Assembly (NCBI GenBank): GCA_902616595.1
Contig: CACMTJ010000004.1
Location: forward strand, 1-64,000
Direction: 5' to 3'
DNA length: 64,000 nt
Origin: an uncultured Prochlorococcus sp.
GTDB lineage: Bacteria; Cyanobacteriota; Cyanobacteriia; PCC-6307; Cyanobiaceae
The notes beneath the pieces were generated by a model that was not told the origin of the DNA, made no database searches, and saw only the letters and a list, made by a program, of their open reading frames with translations. Numbering within the stretch: the stretch's first letter is position 1; each line of letters starts with the position of its first letter. Position numbers and translations under genes: made by a program. Below are positions 1 through 7,120 of the stretch, one piece after another.

Positions 1-833
1 AAATGAATATTGGTTTATCAACAAGTTTCACTGGTGAAGATTCACTAGATGTAACTATTGATATTGGTAATTCTGTTGGAACTGATATTGGAGCTACTCT
101 TACTGAATCAGCAAGTATCATGGGCTTCCAAGCTACAGGCGATGCATTGAACGTTGATGGAATCACATACACATTCCCACTTGGCGGAGCAACAGTAGTT
201 CTTGGTGATACAACAGATATCAGCAGTACATTTACTGGTGCTTGTGCATACAGCGCATTCACTGATTACATGGGTAACTGTGGTACAGGAAACTCTGTCG
301 GTGTAGGCGGTAAAGGTGTTACAGCTTCTATAGGCTATGCATTCGATTCAGGATTCTCTCTAGCTGGTGGTGTTTCTTCAGAAACAAATGCAATCATGAC
401 TAAAGAAGGTAGTGATCTATACGGTATCGAAGCTGCATACACAGCTGATAGCTATGGTGTTGCTGTTGCTTACACATCTGCTGATCAAGGAACTGCTGCA
501 GAGACAACATACTGGGGAGTTAACGCTTTCTACAATTTTGATTTAGCTAGCGTAAGTGTTGGTGTTGAAACTGAAGAAACAAGTGGCTCAGCTGATAAGT
601 CTGGATACTTCGTTGGTTTAACATTCCCTGAAGTTGGTCCTGGTTCTGTAAGTCTTGGTCTTGGAACACAGGCAAACTACACAGATGCAGAAACAGAATT
701 GCTTACTTATGAAGCGTCTTACTCTTACCCAATCAACGATGGTATGACAGTTACTCCAGGTGTATACATCAAAGAAGCCTCAAGTGGAGATGATGACACA
801 GGTGTAATTGTTAAGACATCTTTCTCTTTCTAA
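1..833 (+). CDS. Outer-membrane porin, 3' part (runs off left edge)
   Basis: This is the C-terminal part of a porin-like outer-membrane protein whose start lies before the window. Bases 1-2 finish a Gln codon, and the Met at 3 is internal: the intact copy at 2888-4033 reads through the same point as DYQMNIG. From base 1 onward the DNA is identical to that second copy, through the stop and the terminator. The visible 276 residues are rich in Gly, Ser, Thr, Tyr and Val in alternating patterns typical of beta-barrel strands, and end in the aromatic SFSF that outer-membrane assembly machinery usually recognises. It resembles the paired porins of Prochlorococcus and Synechococcus. Pore selectivity cannot be read from the sequence. 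Confidence 0.88.
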   Translation, partial: MNIGLSTSFTGEDSLDVTIDIGNSVGTDIGATLTESASIMGFQATGDALNVDGITYTFPLGGATVVLGDTTDISSTFTGACAYSAFTDYMGNCGTGNSVGVGGKGVTASIGYAFDSGFSLAGGVSSETNAIMTKEGSDLYGIEAAYTADSYGVAVAYTSADQGTAAETTYWGVNAFYNFDLASVSVGVETEETSGSADKSGYFVGLTFPEVGPGSVSLGLGTQANYTDAETELLTYEASYSYPINDGMTVTPGVYIKEASSGDDDTGVIVKTSFSF

Positions 834-862
834 TTAGTTAGAGAGAAACTCTTACACACTTT

Positions 863-892
863 AAAAGGCCTGTCTCACGACAGGTCTTTTTT
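863..892 (+). terminator. Rho-independent terminator of porin copy 1
   Basis: A 12-bp stem (AAAAGGCCTGTC with GACAGGTCTTTT, one G-U pair) closes a TCAC loop and runs into T residues about 30 bases after the porin stop. Confidence 0.93.
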
Positions 893-941
893 AATTTCTT
901 ATTTATTTTTTTGTACTTTTTAATTTATAGTATTTTTCAAA

Positions 942-2795
942 ATGGGAACTAATAAAAAAAATATGCAGTTAAGTAATGTAGAGATAATGAAACAAATTGA
1001 AAAAGCAAGAAAGTTTCAAAAAGCAAGAATGTTTAAAGAGGCAGAAAAAGTATATTCCGACTTATTAACTGATAATGGTGATTCTTTTGACCTTGCTTAT
1101 GCTTATGCTTTATTTTCTAAAGATTTAAAAAATTTTGTTTTGGCAAAAAGATTATTAGTTAATTTGACAAAAAAGTTTCCTTCAAATATTAAATCTTTTA
1201 TTGTTCTATCAGAGATATTAACGATAGAAAATAGATTACTAGAAGCAGAGCAAGTACTTTTATTAGCTAAGAATATTGCTCCTATGAATAGTGATTTATC
1301 TTATAACTTTGCTCGTTTATATTGGTCAGGAAAAAGTTTTGATCTTTCATTAAAAAATATAGATAAAGCAATTGATTTAAACAAGAATATTGATATTTAT
1401 AAAATTTTTAAAGCTGATATTCTGATTTCCATAAATCAAGTAGATAAAGCACTATCTATTTTAGAAGTAATGAAAAGTGGTGAAAAAAATAAAAAACAGT
1501 TGCAAATTAAAAATTTACTTTCAAAAATCTACATAAGGAAAAAAAGATTTAAAAATGCTGAAGAAATTCTTTTTGAGTTGGTAAATGAATACAATCATCT
1601 TGAAATCGGATATCTCAATCTTAGTGATCTATATGTCTTAACTAAAGAATTAGATAAAGGTATAAGTATCTTAAAAATAGGAATAAGTAAATTTCCAGAA
1701 TATGTTCCTTTTTATAAAAATTTAGCAACTATTTATAAGAATAAAGGTGAATTTAATAAAGCAATAGATTGCCATCTGCTAATAATTAAAAAAAATAAAT
1801 TTGATTTTAATAGTTATTATGAATTATCTATTATTTATGATTTTAAAAATCATGAAAATGATCTTAATCTATTATTAAACACGAATATAAATAAGTTAAA
1901 TCTATCATCTAAAATTTATGCTGCATTTGCATTAGCAAATATTTTTCATAAGAAAAAAGAGTATGAAAAAGGGGCGTTTTTTTTGAAAGTTGCAAATGAC
2001 GAAAGCCTAAAGAAAAGTAAATCATCTTATGAATTAAGAATAAAAAATGCAGAATTTGTCAGATCATTGGATATTAAAAAGTCAAAATGTAAAGATATTA
2101 TCAACTCTGAGCAGTTAATTTTCATTGTCGGGATGCCGAGGTCAGGAAGCACCCTCTTGGAAAATATTCTCAGCCTTAATAATCAGGTAGTAGACATGGG
2201 AGAAATAGACTTCCTAGAGGAGTCTTTTAAAGAAATTAAGGATATTAAAGATATTTTTGCTTCTTACAAAAATAAGATAAATAAAAGATTTGAAGCGGCT
2301 TCTTGCTTTACAGATAAAAATTTATTTAATTTTATTTATTGCCCGATCATATATAGATATTTTCCAAATGCAAAAATAATTCATTGCATGAGAAATCCCA
2401 TGGATAATATCCTTTCTATGTACAGAACTAATTTTAGAAATCAAAGCTTTACCTACTCTTTAATAGATATTGCTAAGTTGTACGTCTATCATTTTGATGT
2501 CATGAATGAATATAAGAAGCATTATGGTGAAATTATTTTTGAATATTGTTATGAAGATTTAGTTGAAGATCCTAAAATTCAAATACCAAAAATTATTAAT
2601 TGGCTTGGTTGGGAGTGGGATGATGCATATTTATCGCCTCACAAAAACAAAAGAAACGTATTTACTGCAAGTAGTTCACAGGTAAGAAAAAAAATATATT
2701 CTTCGTCAATTCGGGTTTGGAGGGAATACGAAAAATTATTAACGCCGGCAATAGATATAATTAATTCAAACATCCATCTAAAAGAGAGGATTTAA
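942..2795 (+). CDS. TPR-repeat sulfotransferase
   Basis: A 617-residue protein with two parts. Residues about 15-300 form a run of roughly eight tetratricopeptide-like helical repeats, a protein-binding scaffold. The C-terminal third is a sulfotransferase: residues about 390-407 hold the PAPS 5'-phosphosulfate loop (FIVGMPRSGSTLLE), and HCMRNPMDNILSMYR near 480 fits the 3'-phosphate site with Arg and Ser. This architecture is like TPR-linked tyrosylprotein-type and glycan sulfotransferases. It has no signal peptide, so the catalytic part is probably cytosolic. The substrate cannot be told; a surface glycan or protein is a guess from the porin neighbours. The gene is visibly richer in A/T runs than the porins on both sides, so it may have been inserted between them. 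Confidence 0.85.
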   Translation: MGTNKKNMQLSNVEIMKQIEKARKFQKARMFKEAEKVYSDLLTDNGDSFDLAYAYALFSKDLKNFVLAKRLLVNLTKKFPSNIKSFIVLSEILTIENRLLEAEQVLLLAKNIAPMNSDLSYNFARLYWSGKSFDLSLKNIDKAIDLNKNIDIYKIFKADILISINQVDKALSILEVMKSGEKNKKQLQIKNLLSKIYIRKKRFKNAEEILFELVNEYNHLEIGYLNLSDLYVLTKELDKGISILKIGISKFPEYVPFYKNLATIYKNKGEFNKAIDCHLLIIKKNKFDFNSYYELSIIYDFKNHENDLNLLLNTNINKLNLSSKIYAAFALANIFHKKKEYEKGAFFLKVANDESLKKSKSSYELRIKNAEFVRSLDIKKSKCKDIINSEQLIFIVGMPRSGSTLLENILSLNNQVVDMGEIDFLEESFKEIKDIKDIFASYKNKINKRFEAASCFTDKNLFNFIYCPIIYRYFPNAKIIHCMRNPMDNILSMYRTNFRNQSFTYSLIDIAKLYVYHFDVMNEYKKHYGEIIFEYCYEDLVEDPKIQIPKIINWLGWEWDDAYLSPHKNKRNVFTASSSQVRKKIYSSSIRVWREYEKLLTPAIDIINSNIHLKERI

Positions 2796-2821
2796 TCAAA
2801 AAAAAATATTGAATGGAAAGA

Positions 2822-2853
2822 TAATAAAAGTCTTGAAAAGAGACTTTTTATTA
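2822..2853 (+). terminator. Hairpin after the sulfotransferase gene
   Basis: TAATAAAAGTCT (2822-2833) pairs with AGACTTTTTATTA (2841-2853) with one bulged T. The right arm carries five Ts, so it can act as a terminator for the sulfotransferase gene. It overlaps the -35 box of the next porin. Confidence 0.6.
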
Positions 2854-2860
2854 CTATAAT
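2833..2860 (+). promoter_or_regulatory. Sigma-70 type promoter of porin copy 2
   Basis: TTGAAA at 2833-2838 and a perfect TATAAT at 2855-2860 are separated by 16 bases. The porin start at 2888 follows with a good ribosome site (GAGGA, 2879-2883). This fits a strongly expressed gene. Confidence 0.75.
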
Positions 2861-2887
2861 GAGTTTTCAATCCTGTGTGAGGAACTT

Positions 2888-4033
2888 ATGAAGCTTTTCA
2901 AAAGCTTGCTAGTAGCACCTGCAACATTAGGTCTTTTAGCTCCTATTACTGCTTCTGCTACAGAAGTAAATTTAAAAGCTATTTCAAATTATTCTTATGA
3001 AAATTCTGAAATAGATGTTAATACTTTTAAAACTTCCCCTAAAGAAAATTTATTACTTTCTGGTGGAGAAGGTTTAGTAGATTCTGCTAATTACGATGGC
3101 GGTTTCTCTGAAACAACAACTGCATCATTCAGCCTAGACACCATTCTTGGTTCTGTTGATGGTGGTAACGATTCAACAGAAGCATTGAGCTTTGATTACC
3201 AAATGAATATTGGTTTATCAACAAGTTTCACTGGTGAAGATTCACTAGATGTAACTATTGATATTGGTAATTCTGTTGGAACTGATATTGGAGCTACTCT
3301 TACTGAATCAGCAAGTATCATGGGCTTCCAAGCTACAGGCGATGCATTGAACGTTGATGGAATCACATACACATTCCCACTTGGCGGAGCAACAGTAGTT
3401 CTTGGTGATACAACAGATATCAGCAGTACATTTACTGGTGCTTGTGCATACAGCGCATTCACTGATTACATGGGTAACTGTGGTACAGGAAACTCTGTCG
3501 GTGTAGGCGGTAAAGGTGTTACAGCTTCTATAGGCTATGCATTCGATTCAGGATTCTCTCTAGCTGGTGGTGTTTCTTCAGAAACAAATGCAATCATGAC
3601 TAAAGAAGGTAGTGATCTATACGGTATCGAAGCTGCATACACAGCTGATAGCTATGGTGTTGCTGTTGCTTACACATCTGCTGATCAAGGAACTGCTGCA
3701 GAGACAACATACTGGGGAGTTAACGCTTTCTACAATTTTGATTTAGCTAGCGTAAGTGTTGGTGTTGAAACTGAAGAAACAAGTGGCTCAGCTGATAAGT
3801 CTGGATACTTCGTTGGTTTAACATTCCCTGAAGTTGGTCCTGGTTCTGTAAGTCTTGGTCTTGGAACACAGGCAAACTACACAGATGCAGAAACAGAATT
3901 GCTTACTTATGAAGCGTCTTACTCTTACCCAATCAACGATGGTATGACAGTTACTCCAGGTGTATACATCAAAGAAGCCTCAAGTGGAGATGATGACACA
4001 GGTGTAATTGTTAAGACATCTTTCTCTTTCTAA
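2888..4033 (+). CDS. Outer-membrane porin, complete copy
   Basis: A 381-residue porin-like protein. Residues 1-24 are a signal peptide (Lys-rich start, hydrophobic core, then SASA before TEV), so the protein is exported. I see no S-layer homology domain of the sort found at the N terminus of SomA porins of other cyanobacteria. The rest is Gly/Ser/Thr-rich with alternating hydrophobic residues and ends in SFSF, as expected for an outer-membrane beta barrel. Residues from about 106 to the end are encoded by DNA identical to the partial copy at the left edge. It has its own promoter and terminator and a near-ideal ribosome site. The role is diffusion of small solutes across the outer membrane; the specific solute is unknown. 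Confidence 0.9.
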   Translation: MKLFKSLLVAPATLGLLAPITASATEVNLKAISNYSYENSEIDVNTFKTSPKENLLLSGGEGLVDSANYDGGFSETTTASFSLDTILGSVDGGNDSTEALSFDYQMNIGLSTSFTGEDSLDVTIDIGNSVGTDIGATLTESASIMGFQATGDALNVDGITYTFPLGGATVVLGDTTDISSTFTGACAYSAFTDYMGNCGTGNSVGVGGKGVTASIGYAFDSGFSLAGGVSSETNAIMTKEGSDLYGIEAAYTADSYGVAVAYTSADQGTAAETTYWGVNAFYNFDLASVSVGVETEETSGSADKSGYFVGLTFPEVGPGSVSLGLGTQANYTDAETELLTYEASYSYPINDGMTVTPGVYIKEASSGDDDTGVIVKTSFSF

Positions 4034-4097
4034 TTAGTTAGAGAGAAACTCTTACACACTTTAAAAGGCCTGTCTCACGACAGGTCTTTTTTAATTT
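3201..4097 (+). repeat. 897-bp direct repeat, copy 2
   Basis: Identical to bases 1-897. It begins inside the porin coding region and ends seven bases after the T-run region of the terminator. The two copies are in the same orientation 3200 bases apart with the sulfotransferase gene and the porin N-terminal segment between them. Confidence 0.95.
4063..4092 (+). terminator. Rho-independent terminator of porin copy 2
   Basis: The same 12-bp stem, TCAC loop and T-run as at 863-892, about 30 bases after the porin stop. Confidence 0.93.
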
Positions 4098-4184
4098 GAA
4101 AATTAGCATTATTCAATTAATTATGATGTAAAATTTGAAGATACTTTTAAAAGCATAGAATTTAATTGAATATCTATTTTAGAA

Positions 4185-4316
4185 ATGGTACCTATATTTA
4201 AATGCTTAATTTGTCGAAAGGATATAGAGAGATCTACAAGAACTTTTTGGGCTAAAAAAGGTCATTTATTATGTTCAACCTGTCTAGATAATATGGATAA
4301 AAACAAGAAAATATAA
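4185..4316 (+). CDS. Small double-CxxC (zinc-ribbon-like) protein, 43 aa
   Basis: A 43-residue open frame starting MVPIFKCLICRKD and ending in a Lys-rich tail. It has CLIC at residues 7-10 and CSTC at 30-33, spaced as in a small treble-clef or zinc-ribbon fold, with basic residues between them. Such spacing is unlikely by chance in this AT-rich DNA, which is the main reason to call it a gene. There is no clear Shine-Dalgarno sequence, but weak sites are common here. It stands alone between the porin terminator and the Hli gene. Metal binding is inferred from the cysteines; the function is unknown. Confidence 0.6.
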   Translation: MVPIFKCLICRKDIERSTRTFWAKKGHLLCSTCLDNMDKNKKI

Positions 4317-4661
4317 ATTAAACAGAATTTTGTGTGTGGAGTTTAGAAATTATTCATAAGAATTAGAGATTTTATAGTTTTGGTTTAAAGCTACTAAAAA
4401 AATAATAGTATCTATCAAACTGAAGACCATAATTAATTATGACAGGCATGAATCTAATCATGGTTAGCTTTCAATTAGTTCTCTCAGCAATTAACCAAAA
4501 GTTCTTTAATATTTCAGTAATCCATTGAATTTTAAAAATTTTTTTATTTAAAAAAAAAAGGCTCATTTATTCAAGTAAATAAATAAGCCTTGTAGTGCAG
4601 AGATTTACTGAGTGTAAATCAATAAATTATTTGAAAAATCCAGTATATTAAAAACTAGAAA
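4317..4661. other. 345-bp gap without a convincing gene
   Basis: Nothing but the Hli terminator at its right end is convincing. The minus strand holds a 29-codon open frame around 4380-4470 with no ribosome site or recognisable motif, which I do not call. Confidence 0.6.
4551..4591 (-). terminator. Rho-independent terminator of the Hli gene
   Basis: Read on the minus strand, AAGGCTTATTTATT pairs with AATAAATGAGCCTT (one G-U pair) and is followed by a run of Ts. It lies about 70 bases after the Hli stop. Confidence 0.85.
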
Positions 4662-4769
4662 TTAAAACCAACCAGGAATGATTTGACCAGTTGTTACGTA
4701 AGCGCCAACAGCTGCAACGAAACCTAACATTGCTGCCCAACCATTAAAACGTTCTGCTTCAGGAGTCAT
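4662..4769 (-). CDS. hli: High-light-inducible protein (mini-Hli), 35 aa
   Basis: A 35-residue single-helix member of the chlorophyll a/b-binding superfamily, starting MTPEAERFNGWAAMLGF and ending GQIIPGW-Phe. The ERFNGWAAMLGF segment is the Hli/ELIP signature in which Glu and Asn ligate chlorophyll, and the following Ala/Gly-rich stretch is the membrane helix. Hli proteins protect photosystems under excess light by binding chlorophyll and carotenoid in the thylakoid. This is about the minimum length for the family, with almost nothing outside the helix. It is a single-gene unit with its own promoter and terminator. The ATG is preceded by no obvious ribosome site. Confidence 0.92.
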   Translation of the reverse strand: MTPEAERFNGWAAMLGFVAAVGAYVTTGQIIPGWF

Positions 4770-4785
4770 AATAAATAAAGGATAA

Positions 4786-4803
4786 TATGTAAATTATTGT
4801 AAC
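4786..4803 (-). promoter_or_regulatory. HLR1 element (RpaB site) upstream of hli
   Basis: On the minus strand the bases read GTTACAAT-AA-TTTACATA. This matches the published HLR1 direct repeat (G/T)TTACA(T/A)(T/A)-N2-(G/T)TTACA(T/A)(T/A) at every position. HLR1 is bound by the response regulator RpaB and controls hli and psbA genes in cyanobacteria. Here it overlaps the -10 box, a position expected to block transcription in low light. Confidence 0.75.
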
Positions 4804-4825
4804 ATGTTCTATGAAGCTTTGTAAA
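4796..4825 (-). promoter_or_regulatory. Core promoter of hli
   Basis: On the minus strand TTTACA (4820-4825) and TACAAT (4796-4801) are 18 bases apart and lie 27-56 bases before the Hli start. The -10 box lies inside the HLR1 element. Confidence 0.55.
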
Positions 4826-5063
4826 GTAATTTTCTAGCTTTCCAGAAAAAAATTTTTTTTTTTAATTTATGACCCCTTTTCTGTGACAGAAGTGAGTCAC
4901 AATTGAAACTTAAGTTGGAATTTTTAACTTAGTTATTTTTTTAACTCATATAAATTTTTAAGTCAAAATAACTTTGAATTAAAACAAAACTCCATATCAC
5001 TTTTTCTAATTTCTAAGAGATTTAATAACAAATAATATTTTTTTATCTAAAAAATTACGATAA

Positions 5064-5198
5064 ATGATCAATCTTGGGGATCATAGATATTAAATATACA
5101 TTCAGAGAAATCCATCTAGGAATCAAGTTTACTATTTCTAGAATTTTGCAAGATCCTTGCAAAACTAATAATTGTTATTCAGCATTTTGAAATAACAA
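5064..5198. ncRNA. Candidate structured RNA: three consecutive hairpins
   Basis: Three stem-loops follow each other: ATGATC with GATCAT (5064-5069/5079-5084), a perfect 9-bp stem TTTTGCAAG with CTTGCAAAA and a 3-base loop (5144-5152/5156-5164), and TTGTTATT with AATAACAA (5172-5179/5191-5198). There is no coding potential. The strand is undetermined, and the second element could instead be a protein-binding dyad. This is a prediction from structure only. Confidence 0.3.
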
Positions 5199-5312
5199 AT
5201 CTGTGCATTTATATATATATCGTTTAAGCATAATCAAAAGATATTATAAGTCTTCAGAATTCAATTTATTTTTAAAAAAGTCTAAAAATAATTAACTCAA
5301 TTTAGGAAAATG

Positions 5313-5384
5313 TGGGTCGCCTGAGATTCGAACTCAGGACCAGCCGGTTAAAAGCCGGATGCTCTACCGCTGAGCTAGCGACCC
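5313..5384 (-). tRNA. trnK: tRNA-Lys (UUU)
   Basis: The minus strand folds as a complete 72-base cloverleaf: acceptor GGGTCGC with GCGACCC and discriminator A, D arm GCTC/GAGC, anticodon stem CCGGC/GCCGG around loop TTTTAAC-type with anticodon TTT, and T arm with TTCGAAT. The CCA end is not encoded. Confidence 0.97.
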
Positions 5385-5560
5385 ATTTTGTAAAATCGAG
5401 TACATAAGAAATTATCCCTTTTTAAGGTAAAAAAAACAACTTATTATTGAAAGTTGAACAATAGAAATACAATTCTTAACTTATGAAATAAAAAATTAAA
5501 ATTTCTCTCTAAATTTACAGTTAAAAGGTAAGATATTGGATAATAAACAGAATTTCTAAA

Positions 5561-5677
5561 ATGTTAAGAACAATCGTAGTTTTCGCTCCTATTATCGCAG
5601 CTTTAGCTTGGGTTATATTTAATATACAAAAACCAGCAAGAGAGCAGTTTAACAGGGATTTTTTGGGAAAGGATTAA
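5561..5677 (+). CDS. psbY: Photosystem II protein Y
   Basis: A 38-residue protein (starting [18 protein letters not shown]). Residues about 3-20 form one membrane helix, followed by a polar tail with [12 protein letters not shown], the conserved pattern of PsbY. PsbY is a small peripheral subunit of photosystem II near cytochrome b559 and is not essential for oxygen evolution in other species. The length fits single-helix cyanobacterial PsbY. It ends six bases before the TTG start of trmFO and may be cotranscribed with it. Confidence 0.9.
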
Positions 5678-5683
5678 TCTAAT

Positions 5684-7096
5684 TTGGTAGAGAAAGAAGT
5701 AATAGTTATTGGAGCAGGTCTGGCAGGTTCTGAGGCTGCTTGGCAGGTGGCAAATTCCGGTGTGCCAGTTAAATTGGTTGAAATGAGACCTCTCAAATCT
5801 ACTCCAGCTCACCATACAGGCGAATTTGGGGAATTAGTTTGTAGCAATAGTTTTGGTGCTTTAAGTTCAGATAGAGCTGCAGGGTTACTCCAAAAAGAAC
5901 TAAGATTTTTTAATTCATTGATAGTCCAAACAGCAGATAAATTTGCTGTCCCAGCCGGAGGAGCTTTGGCTGTAGATAGATCTCAATTTAGCAACGCTTT
6001 AACTGAAACCTTATCCAATCATCCTTTAATTGAAATTAAAAGATTTGAACAACTGGATCTCCCAAATAAAGAAAATATTACTATCCTAGCCACTGGTCCA
6101 CTAACTGCAGATGCATTGGCTAACAAAATTAAATTATTTACAGGTATCGGTGATTGTCATTTTTTTGATGCCGCCAGTCCAATAATTTATGGTGATACCG
6201 TTGATAGAGGGATTCTATTTAAAGCTAGTAGATACGACAAAGGAGATCCTGCATATCTTAATTGCCCGATGAATAAAAATGATTATATACATTTCAGGGA
6301 CGAACTATTAGCAGGAGAACAAGCTAATTTAAAAGACTTTGAAAAAGAATCTGCTAATTTCTTTGAAGCTTGTTTACCAATAGAAGAAATTGCCAGAAGA
6401 GGAGTTGACACAATGAGATACGGACCTCTCAAATCTATTGGGTTGTGGAATCCAAAGTGGGGAGATTTATACGATAGGGAAAATAGATTGAAAAATCGGC
6501 CTCATGCCATTGTTCAATTAAGGATGGAAGATCTTGAAGGGAAGTTGCTTAACATGGTAGGGTTTCAAACCAATTTAAAATGGTCAGAGCAAAAAAGAAT
6601 TTTCAGGATGATTCCAGGCTTAGAAAAAGCTGAATTTGTCCGTTTTGGAGTAATGCATAGAAATACTTTTTTAGAATCTCCTAAATTGCTTTTGCCAACA
6701 CTGCAATTTATGAAAAGAGAAAATCTTCTTGCTGCTGGGGAGATAACAGGTACGGAAGGTTATGCTGCTGCTGCAGCGGGGGGATTGCTCGCAGGAATAA
6801 ATGCATCCTTATTAGCGATGAGTAAAAAACCAGTAACTTTTCCTGATGAATCAATGATTGGCTCTTTAATAAATTTCATAAGTAATAGAAATCAAATATT
6901 ATCTAATCAGAAAAAAAATAAGTTCCAGCCAATGCCTGCTTCATTCGGTTTAGTCCCAGAACTTCCTAAAAAAATAAAAGATAAAAAATTAAGATATAAA
7001 GCTTATCAAGAAAGATCCACAGAAGCTTTAAAAGTGTTTAAAAAAATATTAGATTCTTGTTATGAAAAAGATCACTTACTGATCAAAATTAATTAA
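5684..7096 (+). CDS. trmFO: tRNA (uracil-54-C5)-methyltransferase, folate-dependent
   Basis: TrmFO makes 5-methyluridine at position 54 of tRNA using methylene-tetrahydrofolate and reduced FAD, instead of SAM. Residues 6-20 ([15 protein letters not shown]) are the FAD-binding Rossmann motif. Cys53 in [10 protein letters not shown] and Cys230 correspond closely to the catalytic cysteines described in Bacillus TrmFO. The C-terminal [16 protein letters not shown] closes the FAD site. At 470 residues the length is normal. The start is TTG at 5684, chosen because the Rossmann motif begins at once and no ATG lies upstream in frame before the psbY stop. It sits directly behind psbY. Confidence 0.95.
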   Translation: MVEKEVIVIGAGLAGSEAAWQVANSGVPVKLVEMRPLKSTPAHHTGEFGELVCSNSFGALSSDRAAGLLQKELRFFNSLIVQTADKFAVPAGGALAVDRSQFSNALTETLSNHPLIEIKRFEQLDLPNKENITILATGPLTADALANKIKLFTGIGDCHFFDAASPIIYGDTVDRGILFKASRYDKGDPAYLNCPMNKNDYIHFRDELLAGEQANLKDFEKESANFFEACLPIEEIARRGVDTMRYGPLKSIGLWNPKWGDLYDRENRLKNRPHAIVQLRMEDLEGKLLNMVGFQTNLKWSEQKRIFRMIPGLEKAEFVRFGVMHRNTFLESPKLLLPTLQFMKRENLLAAGEITGTEGYAAAAAGGLLAGINASLLAMSKKPVTFPDESMIGSLINFISNRNQILSNQKKNKFQPMPASFGLVPELPKKIKDKKLRYKAYQERSTEALKVFKKILDSCYEKDHLLIKIN

Positions 7097-7120
7097 AATA
7101 TATTATCTAAAAGGTCAAAA

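Larger units (their letters stand above)
1..897 (+). repeat. 897-bp direct repeat, copy 1
   Basis: Bases 1-897 match 3201-4097 with a constant offset of 3200 and no mismatch that I could find by eye. The repeat covers the porin coding end, its stop codon and its terminator. Identity stops at base 898 (C here, G in the other copy). The left boundary is not visible because the repeat reaches the window edge. Confidence 0.95.
4770..5312. other. 543-bp non-coding stretch with regulatory and hairpin elements
   Basis: The gap holds the hli promoter and HLR1 at its left end, a TGTGAC-N8-GTCACA dyad at 4882-4901, a perfect palindrome AACTTAAGTT at 4907-4916, and three hairpins between 5064 and 5198. 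I found no open frame worth calling on either strand. Confidence 0.6.

Noticed and set aside
3196..3462. 88-codon open frame on the minus strand inside the porin
   Set aside because: It is antisense to a well-supported gene, has no motif, and arises from the codon use of the porin. The same frame occurs in the other repeat copy.
4380..4470. 29-codon minus-strand frame in the gap between the CxxC gene and hli
   Set aside because: No ribosome site, no motif, and such lengths are expected by chance.
4882..4901. TGTGAC-N8-GTCACA dyad, possible CRP/NtcA-type site
   Set aside because: The CRP site has six bases between TGTGA and TCACA; here there are ten. The spacing does not fit NtcA either. It may still bind something, but I cannot assign a regulator.
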